From Oceanospirillum maris DSM 6286 (GTDB lineage: Bacteria > Pseudomonadota > Gammaproteobacteria > Pseudomonadales > Halomonadaceae): a DNA stretch of 64,000 bases. The translations under genes and the position numbers were made by a program. The stretch lies in the NCBI RefSeq assembly GCF_000422865.1, contig NZ_AUGW01000015.1, positions 1 to 64,000 of the forward strand. Direction: 5' to 3'. Numbering within the stretch: position 1 is the stretch's first letter; every line of letters begins with the position of its first letter. The notes under the pieces were generated by a model. The model did no database searches. It was not told where the DNA came from and saw only the letters and a program-made list of their open reading frames with translations. Shown piece by piece: positions 1-7,872 of this stretch.

Positions 1-123
1 CACGGTGAAGGCCTGAACCTGAAGGTCAGTGAGGAGCCTGTGAAGCTCAACGTTTCATTCCCGACCGGGCTAAGAAACATTGGCGCAAAAGCAGAAGCCA
101 GCATTGGAGTAAGTCGGAGCTAA
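1..123 (+). CDS. 3' end of an unidentified gene (partial)
   Basis: Frame 1 is open from the window edge to a TAA at 121-123, giving 40 C-terminal residues (reading ...FPTGLRNIGAKAEASIGVSRS). The fragment is mixed hydrophilic with no motif I recognise. It lies just upstream of a possible group II intron 3' end, so it could be the end of a chromosomal gene or of an intron-borne one. It could also be an open frame by chance, since only 123 nt are visible. Confidence 0.35.
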   Translation, partial: HGEGLNLKVSEEPVKLNVSFPTGLRNIGAKAEASIGVSRS

Positions 124-147
124 TCGGCCAGCTTGCTTTAAGCATCT

Positions 148-220
148 TTAGGAAACGCCCTGTGCGGAGCCGCATGCAGGGTGTTGTGGGGGCTGGACTA
201 GATACCTCCGGCTACCCGAT
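148..220 (+). mobile_element. possible 3' end (domain V/VI-like) of a group II intron
   Basis: A compact hairpin (arms CCCTGTGCGG and CCGCATGCAGGG, 156-179) is followed by TGTGGGGGCTGG, a short spacer and CCTCCGGCTACCCGAT ending at 220. From memory, this order (conserved hairpin, TGTGGGAGG-type strand, CTACCCGAT end) resembles the domain V/VI region of some bacterial group II introns. No reverse transcriptase is visible, because the window begins only 147 nt upstream. The catalytic triad and bulged A could not be assigned with certainty. It could be a degenerate remnant. Confidence 0.35.
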
Positions 221-1227
221 TAGCTTTTCTTGTGCTCATTAAGTCTTTCCAATAGCTCTTTTCTCGTTGTAGAAACAACATCATCCTCATTAATAACAAA
301 ATCCATATTGCAGCTTGTAACACCTGTACCGTAAGACCACGGTGTATCGAAATCCTCATCTTCCTCAGGTCGCAGAAATTTGCAGGTTCCTGCTGTTGCC
401 CCATTGGCAATTTTCAATGCTGAAACGATATTGTTGATCGACATTGATACCAATTGAATAAGTAAGGCGACTTTTTCAACCTTCCAATTTATTGAGGTTC
501 TTTTGGATCTAATGCTTCTATTGTGCTTTGATGTCCCTACAGGTTCTATTTTAAAGAATGAAGACCCATGCTCGGACGAGCCAATCATTTTCATTTCTTC
601 GGCGGGCGGAGCCACCCCGTATTCATGCTCCAACCCTACTGCGAAAGAAAAACCACCAGAACGAACCCTAAAGCCATGTTTGATACTGTTATATTCGTCA
701 ACATGATTCGCATCAATTAACTCATGAGCTAATCTTTGCCATAGTGAGGCAAATAATCTTGTTGTTTGTGCGTTTCTATCACTATCTGGCTTGTAGCATT
801 GGAATACTAATTTTGAAATAGACTCCCATGACACTTGTTCTACATTCAGCTTTGTAAACAGCGTATTGTGATAGCTACCAATATTTTTCACTAGATGCCG
901 TAAGTCGCTGTTTGAGCATTTGGCTATCCATGCATATACACAGTCTGGCGCCTGAATGTATGCCCCTAACAATGAAAACATAGTTTCCATTGCATGATGC
1001 AGAGTGGCCCTGAGTGCAATAGCTGCTCTTTTTTCGTCCTCAGAGTCAAGATACACATTGAGTAAGTAATCAAAGTACTTTACGTCGATTCCATCAAGAA
1101 ACTCACTGTTTCTTTCGGCTATATCTATTTCCCAAATACAGTATGGCTCTTCATTTACGACGAATATTGAATTCTGCAACATATTTTTCGTCCTGAAAGC
1201 TAACATTTTAATCATAGGCATGCTCAT
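220..1227 (-). CDS. hypothetical protein, accessory-type
   Basis: An open frame of about 335 residues that I do not recognise. It has no signal peptide, no transmembrane segment and no known motif. Its AT-rich codon use and mixed helical composition contrast with the neighbouring housekeeping genes and suggest accessory DNA. The frame is open from a TTG at 1260, but ATG codons at 1227 (MSMPMIK...) and 1221 are more plausible; no strong ribosome binding site decides between them. A GCCGGT/ACCGGC inverted repeat (1231-1250) lies just before the ATG. The TAA stop overlaps the last base of the possible intron 3' end. A role in defence or a mobile island is possible but unsupported. Confidence 0.5.
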   Translation of the reverse strand: MSMPMIKMLAFRTKNMLQNSIFVVNEEPYCIWEIDIAERNSEFLDGIDVKYFDYLLNVYLDSEDEKRAAIALRATLHHAMETMFSLLGAYIQAPDCVYAWIAKCSNSDLRHLVKNIGSYHNTLFTKLNVEQVSWESISKLVFQCYKPDSDRNAQTTRLFASLWQRLAHELIDANHVDEYNSIKHGFRVRSGGFSFAVGLEHEYGVAPPAEEMKMIGSSEHGSSFFKIEPVGTSKHNRSIRSKRTSINWKVEKVALLIQLVSMSINNIVSALKIANGATAGTCKFLRPEEDEDFDTPWSYGTGVTSCNMDFVINEDDVVSTTRKELLERLNEHKKS

Positions 1228-1530
1228 TTCGCCGGTTTCAATATACCGGCCTAAAAGCAAAGAAGTGTTTGATTAGAAAGGAAAATTCCATTTTCTGATC
1301 TGACTGCTTCCCAGCTAAACGCGCATGCGCATATATACCGCAACCGTGCGCCTGTTATTGCCGCGCCCGTTCCTATAATTCATTGATTTTACAGCTTATC
1401 CAATTTTTTCGTACCAGTAAACCGAGCATTAAGTCGGACAAAACGAGCATAGTTTTTACTAAAGCGCTAAATATACTGTATATACGAACAAAAAAATAAG
1501 CCTAATCTTCTGGGAATATACGCCATAAAA
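1228..1530. other. intergenic region without a recognisable gene
   Basis: AT-rich spacer between the accessory ORF and the oxidoreductase terminator. It holds a 10-bp palindrome GCGCATGCGC (1321-1330) and a GTATATAC palindrome (1478-1485). No ORF with a ribosome binding site and no known RNA was seen. It presumably carries the promoter of the minus-strand ORF ending at 220. Confidence 0.4.
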
Positions 1531-1552
1531 AAACCCCGCTATATGGCGGGGT
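1527..1552 (-). terminator. rho-independent terminator of the IOR gene
   Basis: A 7-bp stem ACCCCGC/GCGGGGT (1533-1539 with 1546-1552) with a 6-nt loop is followed on the minus strand by a run of seven U (complement of 1527-1533). It sits 66 nt past the stop of the minus-strand oxidoreductase gene. Confidence 0.85.
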
Positions 1553-1617
1553 AAAATGCAGAGTTCAGCAGGAGAGCTGAAACCTTGGTGCTAGGTTTGT
1601 GCGGTTACACCCGCTGT

Positions 1618-4600
1618 TTACGGATGATGGGTTTGTACTACGGGGATCTGTTGTCCTCGGTTTGCTTTTCCGGTTTGAGCTTGGGGTTTACTACCCTTTC
1701 CCTTTGAGGCGGTGGATAGATCGGTGAAGACCTTTTCTGCTTTTTCATACCGTACTTGGCGATACCCTTTAATATTATCCAGTTGTACCAGTGCTTTGCG
1801 CTGATCAAGGGTGATGTAGGGCACGACGTCCAACAGTTCACGGCGGATGCGCTGTGCGATGTCATGCTCTCGGGCATGAACCTTAGCTTGGGCTTTGCGT
1901 AACCAGCGTTGGTGGCGGAAGGTTTTTAGCATCCAGTTTTTCGGTGAAAACTCAAAGGCAAAGCGGCGATCAAACAGGTCAAACTCTGGGCGGTTTAGGT
2001 GTTTGATCTTAAAGTCGGTGCCTAGGTGCTGATAGGCGGCTTCGTCTCGGGCCTGTTTCACCGGCGATACCATCAGGTGCGCGGTGAAGACTTCGTCTTT
2101 AATCCAGTAGGTTTTACACAGGGCGCGCAGGGCGATGCGCTGTAGAGCCACATCGGTATAAAGCGTGGCAATTCTCCCCGCATCAGCAATAAAGGCATCC
2201 AAGGAGGCGTTGCGATCATAAACCACAAGATCGTGAATATAGTTCGCCAGATGATCCTGTTCGATCATAGGGAAGATGCTTTGCAGGCGTTCCAGCCCTT
2301 GATCAAACAGTGCGCTTAGGGTCTCTTTGTTCTCAAACGGTGAGGCGCTATCGACAACACTGCTACGGAAAGCATTAACCATCTGCCCTGCTTGATCATC
2401 CGCACTGTTAGGCAAAAATGCCTGCCGGAAGGCTTCAACACCCATCACGACCACACGGCGACCCAGCTCGAAGGCTTGCCAGTTGTTATCGAATTCCGCT
2501 TTGGGCACGCTGCGATGAAAGGCTTCCCGCATATTGCCTTCGGTAAAGGGCAGCCTACCTTTCTGATACGCGACGCCCAATAATACCGCTGAAGCATATA
2601 CGCTTTTACCTAGCTGACGATGGGCAACCGCTTTCATCGGGCTAAAGAAGGCCCGTTCTTTTAGCTTATCGTCGATCACATCGCGCAGTTGCTCGGCATT
2701 CAGTACGTCATGCTCTTCGCCATAATCCAGCAGGATAGACAGCGGAATCTGGAATTCATCATCCAGCAGAGCTAGTCCGTGCGGTGCTAAAAAGTTAAGC
2801 GCGGCGCTACCATCTAAAAGATCTGGCGATAACACCAGATCAGCGGTGCCCAGTGGTGTAATGGCGCTGGCGGATTTTTCCCGATTAAAGATGCTTAGGT
2901 GGCCGGTAACACGACCATTACGCTGGGCGAGGCCTTTCTGATCCATAAATTTGAAATCAAGACCTTCAAGACCGTTCATCTCTTCTGCGGCTTCTGCCAA
3001 AACACGGGAGATAGTGGTGACACCGGAGCCGCCAACACCTGTCACCACAACCCGCCAGTCTTCGCCCTGTAGAATATCGTCAAAGGCCTTATGGCGTGTA
3101 GGCTCGGTTAATGCGCCTTTGGCGGCGTGTGACTGAGTCGCGTCTTCCGCCTGCTGATAGCGGGTTGGGTGGAAGTTAATCACATCCACCTGCTCGAAAC
3201 TTGGGCAGGCCAGAATCTTAGAACAGTAACCATCAGAGACACAGATCTGAGGGTCGATAAACATTTTTGAGCCGTAGGCATCGTCGGTTTGAGAAAGCCC
3301 TGGACAGCCGGTCATTTCAACACACAGGCGGCAATCTTCGCAGGCGGAGGTGTTGATCTGGAAGAACGTCTGTACCGGCTTAACATCACCGGCACTAAAG
3401 GTTTTACGGTCTTCCCGTTTTTTACGGGCGGCAAAAGTTAGGCCGCACTCTTTATCAGAGACGATCACCTTGGTGCCCGATTTTTTTACCATCTGCTTTA
3501 GCACGGTGCGGTAAAAATAACGATCTGACGGGTTAACCTCAATCGCTTCATCAACGCCCATGCCCCGCACAAGGCTAAGCATATCTTGCTCTGGGCGCTT
3601 ACGGCCTTCAACGGATTCGCCGGTACTGGGCGACATTTGATGGCCGGTCATGGCGGTAAAGTCGTTATCCAGCACGATATAGGTGATGTTATGCCCTAAC
3701 TGCACAGAGTTAGAGATCGCACTTAAACCGGAGTGAAAGAAGGTTGAATCGCCCATAAGAACCACCGATGGGTTTTTAGAGAACAGATCCATTCCGGCAC
3801 CGAAAGCACCGCCCTGCCCCATGGCAGAAATGTCGTGCATCTCTTTGAAGGGCTCAAGGAAAGAGAGCGAGTAGCAACCTACATCACCGTGGGAGATCAG
3901 ATTGATGCCGTCTTCTTCTTTAAATACCTTACGCAGCTCTTTTAACAAGCTTAAGGTTTCACGGTGCGGACAACCGGGGCAGAAGGTCGGTAGGCGAGAA
4001 GGCAGCGCTTGATCCAGTTTAATCAGCTCTGGCTGCTTCTGTTGGCATGGGCGCAGTCCCAACAAGCCCATCAGTTCATCCAGCTTGCTGCGCATAATCT
4101 CGTAGGAGATACCGCCATCCGCCGGGAAGCCTTCAATCACTTTTTCGCTGCCGAGCTCGCCACCGACAACGCGGTCAGCAAACTCTTTGCCATACAGGTG
4201 TACTTTAACGCCATGCTCTTGGCAGAGTTGAATTAGCTCGTTTTCTAGGAAGCCGCGCTTCTCCTCAACCACCACTAACGTGTCCAGCTTCTGTAGCCAA
4301 GGCACCAGCAGGTCATCAACCAGTGGGTAGGAACAGGCTAACTTATAGAGTGAGAAATCAGCGAGGTAATGCTCCTCCTGCATAATCTGGCGCAGGGTTT
4401 CAAAGACAACACCAGAGGAGATAAAGCCGATCTTGCTCTCTGGGTTGCCAAACTGGCGATCCAGCGCCAGGTCTTTCAGCACTTTCTTCGCTTTCGGGAA
4501 ACGCTCACGAATCAGGCGTTGGTCTGCCCCTAAAGAGTTCGGTGGCACCATAACACTGGCCGCTAGATCAAAGGTGCTGGGATCAAAATCGGTTAAGGCC

Positions 4601-5196
4601 GTCGGTACTTCAGATTCTTCCCCTAACTGCACGCGACCGCCACCTTCGGCAATAAAAGTTGTAACCAGTAAACCGGCATATAAAGAGGAACGCTGGGAAA
4701 GCGTTAGCCCGTGGCCGACCCAGTCTTTTAGCTCTTGAGGGGTGGATGGCTCCAGAAACGGCATATGTAGATGTTTAAACAGGAAGCGTGAATCAGCAGC
4801 GGTGGCGGTAGACATCGACCACGGGTCATCCCCCACAACCACGACGACGCCAGAGTGGATCGACTCGCCGGTTTCAGGATCAATATAGGGTTGACCGGGG
4901 TTAGAAAAGTTACCCACAGAAAGCGCATCAGAAGCCACATGCAAGCCCATAGACTTCATACCGACCATGACATTACGGCCCGCCTGCTTGGCACCACCGG
5001 CCATCGCCGCCGCATTGGCTTCTGTATTGCCGATGGCAACCCGAATACCTTTATCATGCAGCTCATTCTTGCGGGCGTTTAGAATATTAAAATAATCCGC
5101 CAATGGCGAACCAGGGTAGCCGGTATAGAGAGAGAAACCCGCTTCTAAACCGCCCTGAACAATCAGTTCGTTACCGTTCAGAATTTTATAAGTCAT
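1618..5196 (-). CDS. indolepyruvate:ferredoxin oxidoreductase-type fusion protein
   Basis: A 1192-residue single-chain 2-oxoacid:ferredoxin oxidoreductase. It probably decarboxylates aryl or branched-chain 2-oxoacids from amino-acid transamination to acyl-CoA, passing electrons to ferredoxin. The N-terminal part is pyruvate-binding-like (EAGFSLYTGYPGSP). A TPP-binding domain follows with FCPGCPHRE (about residue 400), GDVGCYS (about 437) and GDSTFFHSG (about 480). Next is a 4Fe-4S segment with paired cysteine clusters (CEDCRLC, CVSDGYCSK; about 620-660). A gamma-subunit domain begins at TGVGGSGVTT (about 712), and a C-terminal extension typical of the proteobacterial fusions follows. Length is normal for this class. 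It is transcribed divergently from a MocR regulator and ends at a strong terminator. The exact substrate is not readable from sequence. Confidence 0.9.
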   Translation of the reverse strand: MTYKILNGNELIVQGGLEAGFSLYTGYPGSPLADYFNILNARKNELHDKGIRVAIGNTEANAAAMAGGAKQAGRNVMVGMKSMGLHVASDALSVGNFSNPGQPYIDPETGESIHSGVVVVVGDDPWSMSTATAADSRFLFKHLHMPFLEPSTPQELKDWVGHGLTLSQRSSLYAGLLVTTFIAEGGGRVQLGEESEVPTALTDFDPSTFDLAASVMVPPNSLGADQRLIRERFPKAKKVLKDLALDRQFGNPESKIGFISSGVVFETLRQIMQEEHYLADFSLYKLACSYPLVDDLLVPWLQKLDTLVVVEEKRGFLENELIQLCQEHGVKVHLYGKEFADRVVGGELGSEKVIEGFPADGGISYEIMRSKLDELMGLLGLRPCQQKQPELIKLDQALPSRLPTFCPGCPHRETLSLLKELRKVFKEEDGINLISHGDVGCYSLSFLEPFKEMHDISAMGQGGAFGAGMDLFSKNPSVVLMGDSTFFHSGLSAISNSVQLGHNITYIVLDNDFTAMTGHQMSPSTGESVEGRKRPEQDMLSLVRGMGVDEAIEVNPSDRYFYRTVLKQMVKKSGTKVIVSDKECGLTFAARKKREDRKTFSAGDVKPVQTFFQINTSACEDCRLCVEMTGCPGLSQTDDAYGSKMFIDPQICVSDGYCSKILACPSFEQVDVINFHPTRYQQAEDATQSHAAKGALTEPTRHKAFDDILQGEDWRVVVTGVGGSGVTTISRVLAEAAEEMNGLEGLDFKFMDQKGLAQRNGRVTGHLSIFNREKSASAITPLGTADLVLSPDLLDGSAALNFLAPHGLALLDDEFQIPLSILLDYGEEHDVLNAEQLRDVIDDKLKERAFFSPMKAVAHRQLGKSVYASAVLLGVAYQKGRLPFTEGNMREAFHRSVPKAEFDNNWQAFELGRRVVVMGVEAFRQAFLPNSADDQAGQMVNAFRSSVVDSASPFENKETLSALFDQGLERLQSIFPMIEQDHLANYIHDLVVYDRNASLDAFIADAGRIATLYTDVALQRIALRALCKTYWIKDEVFTAHLMVSPVKQARDEAAYQHLGTDFKIKHLNRPEFDLFDRRFAFEFSPKNWMLKTFRHQRWLRKAQAKVHAREHDIAQRIRRELLDVVPYITLDQRKALVQLDNIKGYRQVRYEKAEKVFTDLSTASKGKGSKPQAQTGKANRGQQIPVVQTHHP

Positions 5197-5333
5197 GGCC
5201 TTGCCTTTATTGTTTTAATTGTTCCGGTTGCCAGTCGCACTGGCCGAAACTCGGTTTAATAACCTCAGGGATTAACAACAGTTTGGGCAATAATGGCGGC
5301 GGATTGCAGGGCTAGTTGTTACTCATTTAAGCA

Positions 5334-5385
5334 GTACAGTTATAAAAAAAAGCAACTGTACCGCTTTATTTGACATAAACTGTAT
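5334..5385. promoter_or_regulatory. repeated half-sites between IOR gene and mocR, probable operator
   Basis: The octamer AACTGTAC occurs inverted at 5334-5341 (GTACAGTT), directly at 5354-5361, and as AACTGTAT at 5378-5385; the two direct copies are 24 bp apart. A TTGACA hexamer (5370-5375) lies between the last two. MocR/PdxR-type regulators are known to bind combined direct and inverted repeats of about this spacing. That the divergent mocR product binds here is inference. Confidence 0.5.
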
Positions 5386-5493
5386 TGGTTGAAAGTGTTA
5401 CAAATCCGTTAGCATGGCTGCTATGTTCTGTAATGCTTTTATAGACATATTCAAACAAAGCCCATTATAAAAATAATTAACCAGCAGATAGCT

Positions 5494-7038
5494 ATGACAC
5501 GATTAACGCCTAGCGGCCAAACGCTCTATCAACAAATCGCCGATGAACTGGCACGACAAATTGCAGAAGGTATCTTCAAACCGGGAGATAAACTGCCCTC
5601 GATTCGTAAGCAGAGCCAACAGCGCTCGGTGAGTATCGCGACGATTCAAAGCGCCTATGAGCAGCTCGAACTTCAGTACCTGATTGAATCACGGCCTCAA
5701 TCAGGATTTTATGTGCGGGAGCCGATCAATATACCCTCCTTCGGCGCGTCGTTATCGCCTTATACCGGTATCTCTTTAGCTCATAACAGCACGTTAGCCC
5801 ATAACAGCACGGGCTTTTCTGACTTAAGACGTGATCTCCCTGTACCCAGTTCAAATGATGATCTAAGTCTGCCCACGGCTGTCAGTATTAAGCAGTCGGC
5901 CAGTGAGGTGCTGCGACGCTGCCAGCAGCCCGACCTGATCAATCTAGGAACGGCGATTCCCAGCCCAGAATTTCTGCCGGTTAAACAGCTACAGCGCATT
6001 ATGGGTAGCCTTGTGCGTAAACGGATGGATGAGGTGGTGATGTCGGTATTTCCACCGGGATTATCTGAACTGCGCAATCAAGTGGCAAAGCGGATGGCGG
6101 AGTCAGGCTGCCATGTTGCCCCTAGCGAAATTGTGATCACTAACGGCTGCCAAGAGGCACTAACCTTATGCCTACGGGCGGTGGCAGAGCCAGGGGATGT
6201 AATCGCCATTGAAAGCCCTGCCTTTGTGGGTTTACTGCAAACCATCGAATCCCTTGGTATGAAGGCGCTGGAGATTCCCACCCACCCCCAGAAGGGTATC
6301 AGCCTTGAGGCGTTGCAACTGGCGTTAGAACAGTGGCCGGTAAAAGCCGTGGCTTTAGTGCCCACCCATAATAACCCGCTGGGTTTCACTATGCCGGATG
6401 CCCATCGACGCGAACTGTTAAGCCTGCTTAAACCGTTGGACATTCCCGTTATCGAGGATGATTTATTCGGTGATCTGGACTACTCCGGCAACCGAACACC
6501 GGCGATTAAAGCCTATGATGAAGAGGGTCAGGTACTGTACTGCTCATCCATCTCTAAATCGATCGCCTCCGGCCTGCGGGTAGGCTGGGTTTCCGGTGGT
6601 CGCTATCAACAAAAGATCGAGTTTTTAAAATCCTTTAGTAGCGTGGGTACATCAACCCTAAGTCAAATGGCCGTCGCAGAGTTTATGGCCAATGGCGGCT
6701 ATGATCGCCACCTTCGCCGAATTCAAGTGGCCTACGCCCGACAGGTACAATTGATGGGGAGCGCTATCGGTCAGTATTTCCCCGAGGGAACAACCTTAAC
6801 GCGGCCAATGGGAGGCTATATTCTTTGGGTGGGTTTACCCGGTGATATCGACACTTTTCATCTCCATCATCAAGCGTTGGAACAAGGGATTGGTATTATG
6901 CCGGGGAAGCTATTTTCCACTCGGGATCACTATCAGAATTTTCTGCGGGTGAACTGCGCGGTGCCTTGGGACCTAAATGTAGAGGCCGCTATTCGTACCC
7001 TAGGCGACCTTATTCGTGGGTTATTAATCACAGAATAA
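5494..7038 (+). CDS. MocR-family regulator (GntR HTH + aminotransferase-like domain)
   Basis: A 514-residue PLP-dependent transcription factor. Residues 1-75 form a GntR winged helix (YQQIADELARQIAEGIFKPG, KLPSIRKQS). A linker follows, then a fold-type I aminotransferase-like domain (about 140-510). The PLP lysine is in SSISKSIASGLRVGW (K355), with TNGCQEALTLCL and PTHNNPLG upstream. The linker contains a perfect in-frame duplication, LAHNST twice (residues 95-106). It is divergent from the 2-oxoacid oxidoreductase gene and is its likely regulator (inference), perhaps sensing an amino acid-PLP adduct. The ATG follows a weak purine stretch. Confidence 0.9.
   Translation: MTRLTPSGQTLYQQIADELARQIAEGIFKPGDKLPSIRKQSQQRSVSIATIQSAYEQLELQYLIESRPQSGFYVREPINIPSFGASLSPYTGISLAHNSTLAHNSTGFSDLRRDLPVPSSNDDLSLPTAVSIKQSASEVLRRCQQPDLINLGTAIPSPEFLPVKQLQRIMGSLVRKRMDEVVMSVFPPGLSELRNQVAKRMAESGCHVAPSEIVITNGCQEALTLCLRAVAEPGDVIAIESPAFVGLLQTIESLGMKALEIPTHPQKGISLEALQLALEQWPVKAVALVPTHNNPLGFTMPDAHRRELLSLLKPLDIPVIEDDLFGDLDYSGNRTPAIKAYDEEGQVLYCSSISKSIASGLRVGWVSGGRYQQKIEFLKSFSSVGTSTLSQMAVAEFMANGGYDRHLRRIQVAYARQVQLMGSAIGQYFPEGTTLTRPMGGYILWVGLPGDIDTFHLHHQALEQGIGIMPGKLFSTRDHYQNFLRVNCAVPWDLNVEAAIRTLGDLIRGLLITE
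5776..5811 (+). repeat. 18-bp in-frame tandem duplication in the mocR linker
   Basis: The unit TTAGCTCATAACAGCACG (5776-5793) is followed by a copy with one change (5794-5811), duplicating LAHNST between the DNA-binding and aminotransferase domains. It looks like slipped-strand duplication tolerated in a flexible linker. Confidence 0.85.
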
Positions 7039-7062
7039 AGCCCGCAAATGCAGGCTTCTTTC
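7038..7062. terminator. bidirectional terminator between mocR and the EF-hand lipoprotein
   Basis: Stem AAGCC-c-GCA / TGC-a-GGCTT with a 2-nt loop and one mismatch, followed on the plus strand by CTTTCTTATTTTT and on the minus strand by UUUAUU. It lies between two convergent genes. Confidence 0.6.
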
Positions 7063-7076
7063 TTATTTTTTATTAA

Positions 7077-7796
7077 CTATTCGTTTTCGCGGCTTGTTAT
7101 CGGTTGCTCATGATAAGCGGCTTCTTTTTCTTGCAGATACTCAAGGTAGCTTAGCGCCTGATCTAAACCCGATTCATTCTCTTCCCAGTTGATGTTGCCA
7201 TCGCCATTAATATCATCGCCCAGTAGGATTTTACTTGTCAGGTCAGACATCTCTTCTGCCTGCAATGTAAAATCCGTGCCACGGGGAGCCTCGATAATTT
7301 GGCTGGCAAGAGCATCTAAGGTCTCAATTCGAGCCAGTACGCTATCGGCGCTCATCATAATCTGCTCACCATGAAACGCCACCGCATCGGAGGTATCCTC
7401 TGATGCTATCGCCAGCTTAATATGCTGCCTCACTTCTTTAACCGCCTTAATAAGGCCATAACCTTTACCTGGGCCTTTTCCCTTTGGCTCTAGGGCATGT
7501 TTAACGTGAACCGCATGCATTTTTACCCAATCAGAATCACTGCTTCGTTGAACAGCTAAATCTGCATGGGTGCTCGCCACTGTCGCCTCTGACCGAGCAA
7601 TCGTTAATAACCCAACCTGACGGGGTGTTTCCATCCATGATTGAGCCACATGATTCACATGAGCCATCGCCATTGGCCCAGCACCAGCCTCTTGATCGTA
7701 ACCAGCTTCAATATCTTGAATATTATCACTGGCACAACCGGCCAGTAATACAGAAAACAGAGCAAAGGGCAGTACACGTTTGGCCTGAAACAACAT
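7077..7796 (-). CDS. lipoprotein with an EF-hand-like loop, function unknown
   Basis: 239 residues. A lipoprotein signal (hydrophobic stretch then LAGC, Cys21) predicts export and lipidation. The mature part is helical and rich in His, Met and Ser. It ends with an acidic loop DDINGDGNINWEE (about 195-207) that fits an EF-hand/dockerin calcium loop. I know no family for it. It has a good ribosome binding site (GGAGA, 5 nt before ATG). The next minus-strand gene upstream encodes a DUF748 protein 76 nt away, so they may be co-transcribed. A calcium-binding envelope role is inferred from the loop only. Confidence 0.7.
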   Translation of the reverse strand: MLFQAKRVLPFALFSVLLAGCASDNIQDIEAGYDQEAGAGPMAMAHVNHVAQSWMETPRQVGLLTIARSEATVASTHADLAVQRSSDSDWVKMHAVHVKHALEPKGKGPGKGYGLIKAVKEVRQHIKLAIASEDTSDAVAFHGEQIMMSADSVLARIETLDALASQIIEAPRGTDFTLQAEEMSDLTSKILLGDDINGDGNINWEENESGLDQALSYLEYLQEKEAAYHEQPITSRENE

Positions 7797-7872
7797 GAGA
7801 ATCTCCTTTCTTATTTCCCTGCTCGAATTAAACAGGGGTTTTAGTATTTGTCCAAAAAAACATAACGATGCA

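Noticed and set aside
1471-1490. LexA box around CTGTATATACG
   Set aside because: The right half ACAG is missing at the required spacing; only a GTATATAC palindrome is present.
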